Shown here: piece by piece, positions 34,948 through 46,382 of the stretch
Numbering within the stretch: position 1 is the stretch's first letter
Layout of the letters: each line of letters starts with the position of its first letter
NCBI GenBank assembly: GCA_020746875.1
Contig: JAGTJL010000009.1
Coordinates: forward strand, 2,294,001 to 2,358,000
DNA length: 64,000 bases
Direction of reading: 5' to 3'
Origin: Rhexocercosporidium sp. MPI-PUGE-AT-0058
Lineage: Eukaryota > Ascomycota > Leotiomycetes > Helotiales
Notes under the pieces: model-generated
The model's input: the letters and a program-made list of their open reading frames with translations, nothing else
Told to the model about the DNA's origin: nothing
The model's database searches: none
Program-made: the position numbers and the translations under genes

Positions 34948-36773
34948 TTATCCAGGAAACGGGAAAACAGCCGGACTTTTATACCCATTCTCACCTACAC
35001 TCCTAACCCCAAAAACAACATTATCCTTACTAATCCCCACAACCACACTCTCCACATCACCCACCTCCACCACCCCCCTCCAAGAACTCTCATCCGTCCC
35101 CCTCCACAGAACCTCATACGCCACCGCCCCGTCTACCCTCCCCCACTTCAGCAAACTATCATTCGTCAACCCCTCCGTCCCAACCCTCACCCTCCTCGGT
35201 CCATCCGGTCCTAAAGCCAGACTCCAAACCGCCGCGCCCGTCACCCGTCCCACCCTCGCGATGTACGCCCAATCGCAAAACTCGGGCAGATCCCCAAACA
35301 CGGTCCCATTCTCCGTCCTCACATCTTGGTGCTGGTGCGCGAAGTCCTCGCGCGGTTCCGTGAATCGGTTTGCGGCGTAGCCGGCTGCTAGGAAGGGGAG
35401 GTGGTCGCCGCCGCGCAGGTACCGGTCGGCGCGGTAGACGGTCTCGACTTGCATGCCCGTGATGGGATTGCTGGCTACGTTGACGGTGAAGCGCGCGAGT
35501 TGCCGCGCGGGGCTGTCGTTCTCGCCGCCGATGGAGAGGCGTTGGGTTGCGAGGGTAGAGGACTCGTTTGTGGGGATGCCTTGGGCGAAGAGCCGGATTA
35601 TGTTAGACTGTGTTGTTTGTTTGTCAGTCGGTACTAGAAGTAAAAGATATGAAAAGTCCTTCCTCTCATACGGAGTCTGGAGTCCGGAGGCAGGATTCTC
35701 AGACTTTCAATATTTCAATATTTCAAAAAGAGGAACCGTAGATCTCATCGAGAATGCATGGGAGAGAGGAAATACACCAACCTGATTCTTGCCATCATCT
35801 CCAATCGGCGACCCTACAATATCATTCGTCCACATCCCTTGCACGTTAGCAGAGCGATTGGCGAGCGTCTGCGCCATGAATGTTGAACCCAGGAGACCTT
35901 GCTCTTCGCCCGCTACGGCGGCGAATTGGATTGTCGCGAGGGGTCGGTGTGTGGCCATTATGCGGGCGAGCTCCATTGCGATGGCTACACCTGAGGCGCT
36001 GGGTAAAGTTAGTAGGATGTCATATTTCACGCTGAAGATTGGGGATGCAGCTGGTATACTTACTCATCGTCGGCTCCAGGTGCATCGTCTATGAAGTTGC
36101 TCACATTTGTGTTTCGAGAGTCATAGTGGCCACTGTCTCCTTCTATTAGCCCTCACACTGCGTTCAAGCTCGGTCAGGATGTAGACAAACCTCACGATGA
36201 CAATCCGTTCAGGCTCACTACTCCCTTTCAGCGTAGCGATGATATTACTAAACTCAAATTAGCTCTTCTGTAAACGAAAATAAACCTCACATATCAAAAA
36301 CCAAAAACTGCACAAGTAACATTTCTCTCATACCTAATATTCGTCGGCGCCGAAATCCTCCCCCCAACACCCTGCACGTAACTCTGCAGCTCCACCGTCA
36401 TCGCACCACCACTGCTCTCCGCATATCCCTCATACTCCTTCAGAATCCAATCCCTCGCAGCGCCAATTCCTCTTTTGGGGTCCGTCTGCGAGCTCTGCGT
36501 GTGGCGCGTGCCGAACGAGACGAGTTTCTCGACGATGGCTTGGATGCGTACGGGGTCGATTTGTTGGAGTATGGAGGTTAGTTCTGTGTCTGGGAGTTGG
36601 GATGTGTAGGGGACGCCAGGGAGAGAGGAGGGCCAGGATGTTATGGGTGGGAGGTCTGGAGAGGTGGGGAGGGGGATTGTGCCGTTTGGTGCGCTGGCGG
36701 AGGAGTAAGATGCGGTGCTGGAGGGGAGAAATGGGAGAAGCAGGATCGCTGCTTTCCAGGAGGAGGACATCAT
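34948..36773 (-). CDS. secreted M28-family aminopeptidase, five exons
   Basis: Exons 36773-36334, 36247-36191, 36132-36064, 35998-35782 and 35607-34948 join in frame to 480 codons. All introns have GT-AG ends, and the one before exon 4 has a TACTAAC branch site. A signal peptide ([22 protein letters not shown]) is followed by a pro-region. The M28 di-zinc catalytic core has the zinc-site pieces [42 protein letters not shown] and LRGGDHLPF, so all metal ligands and the catalytic Glu appear present. Asn-glycosylation motifs (NVT, NRS) fit secretion. The C-terminal ~120 residues resemble the small beta-sandwich tail seen in many fungal members. It would cleave N-terminal residues from peptides outside the cell. 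The exact specificity is not readable. Confidence 0.92.
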
Positions 36774-37559
36774 TGCGAACAGCTGTAGAACTTGAGAAAT
36801 TGAGACGGAGAGAAATCCACAACTTCAAAAGTATTCTGGGGTTCTCGTCTCGATTTAAAGTAACAGCGAAACACAGCTTCCTAAAAACCACAAAATATGG
36901 CGTGCACGAACTTAAGTGACATCTTGTATCGATGACTTCACCACAGCCTCTTCGCAAACCTTACCCCGCGCTCATATTGACGGCATATCGATCGAAATGC
37001 GGTACTCTCTTTGCCATGCTTAGAGAAGAGGGGTATCTCGAGGGGATCAACGCCGAAGAGGAAGCTGCCAATGTTGCTTTTTAGCCGGATAAGGCAGGTC
37101 CCTAGATTGTACCTGGATCACGACTTGGCTAGGAGTTGGCAGTTCGGGACTAGAGGAGAGATCAGCAGTGGAAGCCGTAGACGTTGAGATAACATGGGAT
37201 GGTAGTAGTAGTAGGTTTGTTTTTGGTAGGGTAATGTTGACAAACGCTTGTTACGTCTTTAAGATGGATTGAGATGCCAAGTTAATGAATGAGATGCTAT
37301 ATGATCGTGAGAGCGTCAACTCCGACCTGTACTTAATAGCATATCCTTCAAATGTCCCTCCTGGCTTCGTGAGCTATCTCAACTATTGACTATAGTCTAA
37401 CAAACAAAAACCCCCCAAATGAGTCCGGCTATGATCATGGCCTCCTGAACGCCACCCATGCATGTTCTATACCTAGAAGTCCGTGACTTCCTCGCCTCAA
37501 TTTTACACACATCCCTTTACCACCAAGCGTATTGTACAAAAGAACATTATGTATTGGTA
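36774..37559. other. intergenic between two minus-strand genes
   Basis: This is the M28 peptidase promoter region and the FMP27 3' region. No protein-like frame other than antisense shadows. Confidence 0.45.
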
Positions 37560-40500
37560 TTAATTACCGTGCTGGTTCAGCCCGCCAAGGATCTTCATGA
37601 GTCCCTTTTTCTTCTTCGTCATCTCCTCATTGTCGTCCGCTTGTCCTCCGCTCGAAGCAGGTGAGCTTTCTCGCTCCTTTTTCTTTAGACGGCTGAGGGT
37701 AGAAGCTACGAAGCCACCGTCATTGCTCTTCGTGTTCTTCGAGCCTGTCTTTTCACTATCCGCGATACTTTCTGATTGATCATTGGCTCTGTGCGCCGGG
37801 GTCATCATCAACGAAGCTGGAAAGATCTGCGAACGGCCGTTTGATTGTATCGAGAGGATACTGCTAGAGTTGCTCGGTGTCCGGTCCAGTGGCATATTAT
37901 TGCTCGAAGCGAATGATCGGCGAGGGCTCCTAGACCGATCTGACCTCGCAATCGGACTCGTTCCGAAGATGCTGCTGCTCGCATCGCTGTTGTCGTGGGA
38001 ATTATCTTGGCTTGACGGATTTAACAACATGCTACTTGTCGCAATTTCTCGGAGGCGGTGTTGCTGAGCAGCGTTAGGACGATGTCTGCTGAATTTGTTA
38101 CCAATGATGGCACCAGTATGGGAGATTAAAGCGCGAATGACGTCTTTCTTGAGGGCGAGTGCAAGGTCAAGGTTTGACCAAGTTTTGTTGCGATATTCGA
38201 TTTCAGGAAGACGGAAGACGAAATCGTGTACATCCTCAATGTTTCGCTCTCCCTTGCCCTTGTAACTGAGACAAAGTACCACACTCGTTATCTTGACATG
38301 TGCGAGTGTCATGTACTCGGATGCTCGAGACATCATTTGAGTCAGGTCATCTGACGGCTTTTCCTTCTTTCCGAAGTTTCGATGAATGCCGAACCTTTTG
38401 GAGCTTGCATCGCCATTAGTAGACTGGCCATCTTGATTTGACGCGATTGTTGACGATCGCCCTAGAGTTGGCCGCGATGCGATACTTGACTGCAGGCTCT
38501 CGATCGAAGCCTTCTTGCCCAACGTCTTCGTGTTAAGTCCGCGTGAGCTAGACGAATTTTTGCTATTTGACTGGAATAGACGGAAATGATGGCCTTCATT
38601 GTTCTCTCGCGAATACAGACTAGAAGCCTTGTTTTTGCGCGTAATAGCTGTACTAGGTCGAGATTCCGAGTGCATCGTTGGCCGAAGACGGAGTTCCAGT
38701 GAGCCTGCCCTTCTGCTAGGATCTCCGTCAAACTTGTCTCCGGCGACGGTACTAGGCCGTTTGGTTTTTGGTGGACCATCCTCATCCTCATCATCCTCGA
38801 CTGGCTGCATATGCTTGACCATGAACGGAGATTTGTTCTTTGTGTCATTGGTTCCCGGGAACATGTAATCGAAAAGACGTTTGCCAACCTCTCGCTCAAG
38901 CTGGATTCTCATTGGGAAGAGATTGACCTCGAAATGGTCCATTACAGGGATTCCAGCAATTGCCTCTAGCATGTTCCAATTGACACTCAACATTTGGTGG
39001 TTCTCGCCCTCATTGAAGACTCCACGCTCAGCATCTGAATATGGAGCAAACATCTCAGGATAGATCGCATCCGGGAGGAGATTGAGACCAATGATCTTCC
39101 CAATGCTCATATTGTTCGCATGGGATCCGTCTGAGTTGTCTACTCTGTCATATTCGGCATGCTGGAGCTGGAACTCCATAAGTGGCTCGTTATTATCACG
39201 GATGAGATGCCACACAATCTGATCGGATGAGATGATCCATCGGAGTAAACCGCTTGTCTGCGTAGCATCGTACTTTCTTTGAGATGAGGTGATGGCTTTC
39301 ATCATGAAGAACAATTCGTCTTCGCAGCTTGTCAAATCTCTGTCTAGAGCCAACCTGTCTTCCCAGCCTTGCTTGTCGAGGAATTTCGAATTGATTTGAA
39401 ATTGTGTCTTGAGTTCCTCCAGCTGTCGAATCCGTTCTTGTAAGCGTATGACCATTTCGGGTGCACCTCGTAGATCGCTGAAGTCGGAGGCAAGCATGAT
39501 CTTTTCTAAGCGCTCGTTTCTTGTTTTCTCCAGGGGCTCGCTGTACATGAGAAGATCAAGTACGATGATATACATCGCATAATACTGAGCTGAGTTGCAG
39601 ATGGCGAATATCTGTGGGAATTCGACATAGAGATGATCCATGCGGTTTTCGACCTTACTTGTAGCTGCCGCATGGGTGCCTTCGCTGCTGATTTCATCGT
39701 TGTATTTGAGTCGTAAGGTGTTGTACTTTTCGTAGATCAGCGTTGCGGAAGTCTTCTGAACGATACGCTTGAATCCAAATGGATCAACTTTGAAGTCAAA
39801 CATAACTTCCATCGGTACCCAAGGAGGCCAAACAGATCCAGCTGATACACCATAATGGTTCCCAGAATACAAAGATAGCAGTTGCGAGGAGAACCATTTC
39901 TGGTGGGTCACAAAGAACTGAGTGCTGTCCATTTCGACAGAGAAGCGCCGTTGTACAAGGCCGCTAACATCATCAAAGATGCGGTCTTTATCCATGACTT
40001 CAACAACCTTTCCTTCCATGCCCTTAGCGGTTACCAGTACGACAGCTTTGGAGTTCTTCTCGCTTTGAAGCTGGATTTGAGGCGCGATGAGCCTTAGATG
40101 GTAGCTATTCTGTGGCATAAATTCCCGACCGATACCGGAGTGAAGATTTTCTGAAGAAACCCTTTGATTCTTCTCCGGTTCTTTTCTGGGACCTTTCGGA
40201 TCATCAGCGTTGACAAAGTCTCTTCCGTCAGCGAGGAGTTCTTTGATGCGATCCTCTACATCCCGCGACCCGGGCTCGCAGTGTGTGTCTTCTGGGGAAG
40301 AACTCCTCTCAGAGTCACCCGTCTCTGGCGTTGTAGTCTGCTTGGGTACTTTGGCTTTGTTCTGTTCTTCGACAATGTCAAGGATGAATTTGACGGCACG
40401 TCTGGAAAGATAGTACACAAACCCACGTCGCTGGCTGACTTGGTGTATATAGCGGAGAATGATGTTCCTCAAAAGGTTGTTCCACTTTAGCTGCATATTA

Positions 40501-43500
40501 TGGATGACGAATCGATTGTTGAAATCGCTGATGAAGTCTGCTCCAGGATTTGTGTCCATTCCCTCCGCTGCAGCATCGTAAGGTTTTGGAAATGGGGTTT
40601 CACCATCGCTATCAACATCCGCATCTCCATCAGGGACTGCACTCTTCTTGTCCGTGTGAATGCGCATTGCCATACGACGGAGCATGGATTCCAGGAAGAG
40701 TCTCTTGTCTCGTAGGAAAGTCTCGTGCTTGCTCAATTGCTCGAAATCAGCCCTCAGCGAAGTATTGGTATCATCTCGAACACATTGAAGTTCGGCATCT
40801 TCCATTGCCTGGCTGTGGGCTTCCAATTGCTTCTCCAGCTGATCCAAACGAGCTTGAATGAGCTGGCATTGAACACGGCGCGGATCGTCATCCTTGCTCA
40901 TGATGCAAAAATGCGTTTGCTCGTGTCCGAATGGACTTGTTCTGTCCGGGTCACCAGAGATAGTGTCACCGTGATCAGTCTGGCGGAAATATGTGAATCG
41001 TGGAGCAAATGCAAGTGGCATGATTTTTGTTTCTGGATTTGCTTCAGAGGGTAGGATCCAATCCAATTCAACAAAGTCGTCCATATCAATCCAACTGAAG
41101 TCATTATCTGGTATTTCGAAGTGCGACAAGTCTGTTGAGGGTGTTTCAAATTGGGTGACAAGAGTTGAGGCTGAAGCCTTCTGCAGATCTTCCGGTGTTG
41201 TGCCCGCAATGCTTGCTGTTATGGCACGAATATCTGCAGACAGTAGATCCAATTGTGCTTGGTGCATCTTCATAGCAGTCGTCTTCCCTTGCGTTTTACG
41301 ACCCTTATCGTGGGTTGGAAACTCCTCGCGGCGCTGATGCATATCAAGCATGAAGCTATCAAGCCTCATCTTCAGTCCAGTGGCAGACACGACATCTGCA
41401 GAGTAGTCTTCGGCATCCTTATGCTTGTAAATGTGGCTGATGAAGAGCGGCGCCAGTAACAAATTATACTTTATCGTAGCCAGATGCCGCCCGAATTTCT
41501 TGCTCGACTTCTCGATACCGGGCCATAATGCACCTTGACGGATTGGGAGTGACATCGTGCCGTTGAACATGGACCACCAAGCAAAAAAGTGGGAGAAGAA
41601 TCGGGGTGTAAGATGGACAGTATTGTAACTGTTGGACTTCTCTGTGTTCGATACCGACCACTCACGATTTACAGGAGCTTTGACAGCAATTGACATGTGA
41701 ATGTGGTGGCTGCGGAAGCCTCGAAAGGCGTCGTACTCGACGCCTGGTGGCGACTTGGCGAAGCGTGCTTCCTTCAGAATCACGTTGTAGTGCGGTTCGA
41801 AGTCGAATGAGCGTTTCCCTTCCTCCTTCAAATTCCTCTCAAACATCAAGCCAACAAGCCATTGAACGTTTCCGGAGAGTTTCATGACGACTTTCTTAAA
41901 AGCTGCACCGCGCTTAAAACTGTCGACGCTTGTCATGCTATCGCTATCACGGTCATGTTTCGATATGTTGCGGGCTTGATGACTGAAATCCGGGATGGCC
42001 AAGATATACTCGCCGCTGTCAACCGTCATAAACTTCCTTGGATCTTCCTCGCGGCAGATGTTCCAACGCACGTCGTTCCGCCAGCACATTAGGAAACCCG
42101 CCCCATTGCCAGTAACCACATAAGGATCACGGGTCCCTTTGAGCATGAGGTGGACATCGCCGTCTCCCTTCCATGCAACACTGACGCGAGAGTGGAAACT
42201 TAATCGAATCTTATCCCAGAATCCAGTTCGATCAGACGGGTCCACTTGTGGCTTTGTAAAAGTCTCAATAACCATCATCATGTCTTGAATTGCAGGCTGA
42301 TATGAAGCTCCCCAGGTGATTCGTGTCGGGAACCCAGTGTTGATGTCCACTTTGATGTCCGAGTATGTCTTGACCGGTGAAACGGTTCTTCGAACGTCAA
42401 TTGCAAATCCACCAGCCCTTGCACTTCCAGTTTGACACTTCTTTGCTGGAACTATATCCACCTTGACATGTCTTGTCGATTCTGGACCACGGAACTCTTC
42501 AGCGATGACGAAATCCGATTTGAGGGACCAGGCAGGGAGGCGCGGAGATTGTCCAGGTTTTATGGCGGGAACATGCAAGAGAGGTAGCGGATAGTCTCGT
42601 AGCGTTATGCGAGCCTCTCCCATGTCAATCTGTACATGCATAGGTACCAGAAGAGAGTATTGCATGTCGTAAGGCATTCCTTTTCCAACTCGGTGAATGA
42701 AGTCTGGTAGCTGATGCATTGGAAAAGACGGCTTCTCGATACTTATGTGAAGGTCGCTGATATGCGTCGCCATAAGTGCCGGTCGTTGTGGTACTTCGAG
42801 TATATTCTCAGCATCTTCCATGTCATCGGGTAGCTGGTCAGGGCCCCAGAATACCCCCCGGATATCTTTCATGCCACTCTTCGCTAGACTATAGATGCGG
42901 TCAATCCGCCTCTTCCAGCTCTGAGCATTATGCCGTTGAAGCCTTTCGTGAGCCTCACCAATCGATATCTTGGCAGATGAACTTATGCCGCATGTGCCTT
43001 CGGGGTCATAACGCAACGTGCGGCCGCGATGAGACCTTGAATTATGGCCTCCATTGACAGCACTGTCTTCACTCTTGCTCCGTTTCGGAAGATGGGCGTC
43101 CTTGTGGGTACTGCGACCTCGCGGATGAGCAGATCTATTGCGAAATCGAGAGGAATCTTTCCGCATCTCTTCGTCCTCGATCTTCTTGGCTTTGACCCGG
43201 AACGCCGCATCGCGTGCAATGCGCTGTGCCTGTTCCACCAATCCAGTCCGGTAGATGGTTCCAAGTTTCCATTCGAATGCCCCATCTTCAAGTTCAAAAA
43301 GTAGGGCTCTGCTCCGTATCGATATTTTCGGTAGATTCTTAGGACCTTCGGGGCTTTTGTTGAGTATATACTCGTTGGTACCTGTGACAAATCGATGATG
43401 AAGCTGTTGCACAGCCTTCAGAGTATTGACAGAGTTGTCAAAGACTTTGTGGAGAACTAATTGATGTGGAACCGCGAGCCTTATAGCTTCAGAGTTAACG

Positions 43501-46382
43501 TCGATGAGCTTTTCGTCCAAGGTTTCCCCGTTACTACGTTTCCGCCGACTTTCACGCAAGTCCACTCGTAATCCTTTGATACTGACAAGCCTCGCCCATA
43601 CGCGTTTCATTCTTGGTGCTTCGGCGTACATTCTTGCAAGCTTAGAATGCAGGAATGGTGGTGACCATCTATGGCGCCCAGCCTCCATACCATAGATCTG
43701 AAGCATTATGGCCGGATCTGACGGCATCTGCGCCTTGACTTGGACCAGCGTTGCTCTGAAGTCGACAGTGATTAGCTCTCCTGCAGTGAAGGGGTACTCT
43801 GGAGCATCCCGCGTGTAGAAGTCCTCTGGGGATTTCAATGGCGATAACAGGTCAGAATGAAATACCGCCGTTGTTGCTACGCGAGATTGCTCTTCGTCCC
43901 TATCTGCTTTAGTGCGGACAAAAGCCTTTCTCAAGACTGTTGTGGCAACCCCAACAGCATAGTGGCGGTATAGAGAATACTGGACGAGGAGCTGTCTCAC
44001 ATGAGAATTAACATGAAAGACTGGCCCTTGAGCATCACTAGACGTGGATACTGCAACCTCGAATCGTGGCATCGCAACAAACGGCTCGTGCTCCCACTTC
44101 TCTGTCGATTCAACGATGAAAGCCTCAAGACCACGAACGTGGACAGCCAAACGCCGGCCATCAGTAGGATGCTGTTGTTGTTTCTTCCGCGGAGATGTAG
44201 GCATATTCAGGAAAAACTCTGGGTCTGGCGTTATCGACCGACTTCCTGTTCTGCGTCGCGAGGACTTCCTATCCAGAGAGTCCACTTTCAGGGCCTTATA
44301 GTCTGCCGTCCACGACTGCAATTGCAATGCGACTCCTCTTGTATCCTCAGAGATATCATCATCAACGCCAGCCACTTCAGCGCTAAAGTCAGACCCTGAC
44401 AATTGGAAATGCAGGAGCCAAGGTGGAAGTGCCCTGACGAAGTTTGGATCTCGAACGATCTTCGCGTGTGTCTTTTTCGTAGGCTCTACATTCAGCCGCA
44501 GCTGGCGAACAATTTGACGGACGCCATCGCTGATTTCAGATCGAATCATGTGGATTGAAAATGTCTGGAGGTTTCCTGTTGCAACAACATAAACTTCAGG
44601 GTTTGCGTTCAGCTGCACTTTGAGCTCCAATGATTCCGTTTGGAGCAGGTCAAAATGAGCTCCGGAAGAAGTCTGATAATAGAGATCGTGTGATTGTACT
44701 CTGAATGTGGAGCCCAAGCTGTAATGAAGTTCCCCAACAGCTGAGTGGGAAGACTCTATGTCCAGGGACACTGAGGATATGGACGAGATAATCAGGTCAA
44801 AGTCATCTTCAGCTGCGCTCTTCTCGACAGGAGGCAGTGCAATTCGAACGACTGGCTCGTGCATAGAGAACTTGACATTGGCTTTCGGTAACAGCCTTGA
44901 TATGACGATATGCTTTTGCGGCTGCGTAGGACCCCGAGATTTCGGCTTGTTCTGTAATAGAGCCAAGATCAGAGGAAGATGTTTTGGGTCCAAGTCAACG
45001 GAAGGGGAGGTGATGACAACGTTTGCAAACAAGATGTTTGCATTCCTTTCAGCAGCACTATTGTCTTCGACGAACTCCACAGTTTTTGACGGAAGTGTTG
45101 TGCGTACAGTGGTAGTTGCCATTGGGATGTAGGCCAACCTCTCTGATTTCCCATGCCCGTCATCAACACCTACAGAAATCGCAAGTGCCGCGACTAAAGC
45201 TTGATGTGCAACATCTTTGGATGAAAAGTACATGCGATGTGCAGGTGACTTCTGGTCCAGCCGGTGCAGATCAACACCGACCTCTTTCATTGACGCATTG
45301 AGATAAATGGGTGCGCCATGGGGTTGTACGGCCTTGATCTTCTTTGTGAATCCAACAAAACTGACAGCAAACTGGACTTCCTTGATGCCCCGGAGAATGG
45401 AGCTCACAAACTCTTTAGAATCCGAAACGGTCTGAACGAGCTTCTCCTCCCGGCTACCTGGCCTGTCAAGCTCCTCAATCAGATCTTTGACCGAAATCTC
45501 CACATCTGGTATCTCATGCACATAAAGCTTTCGACAGCCCTTGTATCGATTTATGCATGTATTTATATCATCATAAGGTATGTGAACTCTCCCCAGCTTG
45601 AGAGAGATAGCAGCATCTCGCAGCCCATCCAGGTCTTTGTACAGTAAACCGTGTATGTTGAGGGTCGCGTGATCGAGCACTTCAAGGGAATCTCTGCCTT
45701 CCGGAGTGAAAAGAATGCTTCGAACTGTGATCATCCACTCTGCCGGTCGTTGCTCCTTCTTGGGTGACTTGAGATGCGAGAACATCCTCCCGCGGTCTAC
45801 CATCTTGCGTCGAGTGTCTACAGCCATGGTAAAGCTTCCCACTTGTATTTGTCCCACGTCAACAACCGTCACAGACGAATTTGTAGCCACCACATCGACC
45901 ATACGGATCCAGTTGATATTGCGGTGCATGCGTTTTATCCTTTCCTTGACACTCGTAAGCCTTTCCCAGCTCTTGCTTCGAGGGGGCCCAAAACTAGCTG
46001 TCCGCGACAAAGGCTTCCTCTTTGGTTCAAAGTCGCATGTTGGCCCATCAGCTCCCTCCACTGTGCCATTGGTCTCCCCCTCCGGGTTGCCACTCTTTTC
46101 CCCATCCGCGGCCTTCAAATCGACAGTAACCGCCAACTCGGTGAGGACGATACTGACCCATGTTGGCTGTGCGAAAGTAGGTCGGTGCAGGTTCACGCCC
46201 AAGCCCCGTATCTCAATCTTTATACCATCTTTCGGTGTATATGCCAGTCGTCTCAGTGAAAAGTATCCGATGCGCTGGATGGATATGCCTGTGAGAATTC
46301 GAAGAACGGCGAATAGGATGAAAGAGGAGAGGTATGCGAGCACTATCACCCCGAATATAAACGTAGGATTCAGGAGCGCCAT
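37560..46382 (-). CDS. FMP27: FMP27/BLTP2 (Hobbit)-type bridge-like lipid transfer protein
   Basis: One uninterrupted frame of 2940 codons starts at ATG 46382. The N-terminus is a membrane anchor (IFGVIVLAYLSSFILFAVL), followed by the RBG-type chain. Diagnostic Fmp27 blocks are visible: GFWDKIRLSFHSRVSVAW near residue 1386, QKWFSSQLLSLYSGNHYG, and WPPWVPMEVMFDFKVDPFG near residue 2183. A coiled-coil stretch (RLDQLEKQLEAHSQAMED) and a disordered, basic C-terminal tail (RLKKKERESSPASS) complete it. The family builds a long hydrophobic groove that carries phospholipids between ER and plasma membrane contact sites. No frameshift and no intron occur over 8.8 kb, which also gives a local measure of base accuracy. 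It lies in tandem with, and upstream of, the M28 gene. Confidence 0.95.
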   Translation of the reverse strand: MALLNPTFIFGVIVLAYLSSFILFAVLRILTGISIQRIGYFSLRRLAYTPKDGIKIEIRGLGVNLHRPTFAQPTWVSIVLTELAVTVDLKAADGEKSGNPEGETNGTVEGADGPTCDFEPKRKPLSRTASFGPPRSKSWERLTSVKERIKRMHRNINWIRMVDVVATNSSVTVVDVGQIQVGSFTMAVDTRRKMVDRGRMFSHLKSPKKEQRPAEWMITVRSILFTPEGRDSLEVLDHATLNIHGLLYKDLDGLRDAAISLKLGRVHIPYDDINTCINRYKGCRKLYVHEIPDVEISVKDLIEELDRPGSREEKLVQTVSDSKEFVSSILRGIKEVQFAVSFVGFTKKIKAVQPHGAPIYLNASMKEVGVDLHRLDQKSPAHRMYFSSKDVAHQALVAALAISVGVDDGHGKSERLAYIPMATTTVRTTLPSKTVEFVEDNSAAERNANILFANVVITSPSVDLDPKHLPLILALLQNKPKSRGPTQPQKHIVISRLLPKANVKFSMHEPVVRIALPPVEKSAAEDDFDLIISSISSVSLDIESSHSAVGELHYSLGSTFRVQSHDLYYQTSSGAHFDLLQTESLELKVQLNANPEVYVVATGNLQTFSIHMIRSEISDGVRQIVRQLRLNVEPTKKTHAKIVRDPNFVRALPPWLLHFQLSGSDFSAEVAGVDDDISEDTRGVALQLQSWTADYKALKVDSLDRKSSRRRTGSRSITPDPEFFLNMPTSPRKKQQQHPTDGRRLAVHVRGLEAFIVESTEKWEHEPFVAMPRFEVAVSTSSDAQGPVFHVNSHVRQLLVQYSLYRHYAVGVATTVLRKAFVRTKADRDEEQSRVATTAVFHSDLLSPLKSPEDFYTRDAPEYPFTAGELITVDFRATLVQVKAQMPSDPAIMLQIYGMEAGRHRWSPPFLHSKLARMYAEAPRMKRVWARLVSIKGLRVDLRESRRKRSNGETLDEKLIDVNSEAIRLAVPHQLVLHKVFDNSVNTLKAVQQLHHRFVTGTNEYILNKSPEGPKNLPKISIRSRALLFELEDGAFEWKLGTIYRTGLVEQAQRIARDAAFRVKAKKIEDEEMRKDSSRFRNRSAHPRGRSTHKDAHLPKRSKSEDSAVNGGHNSRSHRGRTLRYDPEGTCGISSSAKISIGEAHERLQRHNAQSWKRRIDRIYSLAKSGMKDIRGVFWGPDQLPDDMEDAENILEVPQRPALMATHISDLHISIEKPSFPMHQLPDFIHRVGKGMPYDMQYSLLVPMHVQIDMGEARITLRDYPLPLLHVPAIKPGQSPRLPAWSLKSDFVIAEEFRGPESTRHVKVDIVPAKKCQTGSARAGGFAIDVRRTVSPVKTYSDIKVDINTGFPTRITWGASYQPAIQDMMMVIETFTKPQVDPSDRTGFWDKIRLSFHSRVSVAWKGDGDVHLMLKGTRDPYVVTGNGAGFLMCWRNDVRWNICREEDPRKFMTVDSGEYILAIPDFSHQARNISKHDRDSDSMTSVDSFKRGAAFKKVVMKLSGNVQWLVGLMFERNLKEEGKRSFDFEPHYNVILKEARFAKSPPGVEYDAFRGFRSHHIHMSIAVKAPVNREWSVSNTEKSNSYNTVHLTPRFFSHFFAWWSMFNGTMSLPIRQGALWPGIEKSSKKFGRHLATIKYNLLLAPLFISHIYKHKDAEDYSADVVSATGLKMRLDSFMLDMHQRREEFPTHDKGRKTQGKTTAMKMHQAQLDLLSADIRAITASIAGTTPEDLQKASASTLVTQFETPSTDLSHFEIPDNDFSWIDMDDFVELDWILPSEANPETKIMPLAFAPRFTYFRQTDHGDTISGDPDRTSPFGHEQTHFCIMSKDDDPRRVQCQLIQARLDQLEKQLEAHSQAMEDAELQCVRDDTNTSLRADFEQLSKHETFLRDKRLFLESMLRRMAMRIHTDKKSAVPDGDADVDSDGETPFPKPYDAAAEGMDTNPGADFISDFNNRFVIHNMQLKWNNLLRNIILRYIHQVSQRRGFVYYLSRRAVKFILDIVEEQNKAKVPKQTTTPETGDSERSSSPEDTHCEPGSRDVEDRIKELLADGRDFVNADDPKGPRKEPEKNQRVSSENLHSGIGREFMPQNSYHLRLIAPQIQLQSEKNSKAVVLVTAKGMEGKVVEVMDKDRIFDDVSGLVQRRFSVEMDSTQFFVTHQKWFSSQLLSLYSGNHYGVSAGSVWPPWVPMEVMFDFKVDPFGFKRIVQKTSATLIYEKYNTLRLKYNDEISSEGTHAAATSKVENRMDHLYVEFPQIFAICNSAQYYAMYIIVLDLLMYSEPLEKTRNERLEKIMLASDFSDLRGAPEMVIRLQERIRQLEELKTQFQINSKFLDKQGWEDRLALDRDLTSCEDELFFMMKAITSSQRKYDATQTSGLLRWIISSDQIVWHLIRDNNEPLMEFQLQHAEYDRVDNSDGSHANNMSIGKIIGLNLLPDAIYPEMFAPYSDAERGVFNEGENHQMLSVNWNMLEAIAGIPVMDHFEVNLFPMRIQLEREVGKRLFDYMFPGTNDTKNKSPFMVKHMQPVEDDEDEDGPPKTKRPSTVAGDKFDGDPSRRAGSLELRLRPTMHSESRPSTAITRKNKASSLYSRENNEGHHFRLFQSNSKNSSSSRGLNTKTLGKKASIESLQSSIASRPTLGRSSTIASNQDGQSTNGDASSKRFGIHRNFGKKEKPSDDLTQMMSRASEYMTLAHVKITSVVLCLSYKGKGERNIEDVHDFVFRLPEIEYRNKTWSNLDLALALKKDVIRALISHTGAIIGNKFSRHRPNAAQQHRLREIATSSMLLNPSSQDNSHDNSDASSSIFGTSPIARSDRSRSPRRSFASSNNMPLDRTPSNSSSILSIQSNGRSQIFPASLMMTPAHRANDQSESIADSEKTGSKNTKSNDGGFVASTLSRLKKKERESSPASSGGQADDNEEMTKKKKGLMKILGGLNQHGN

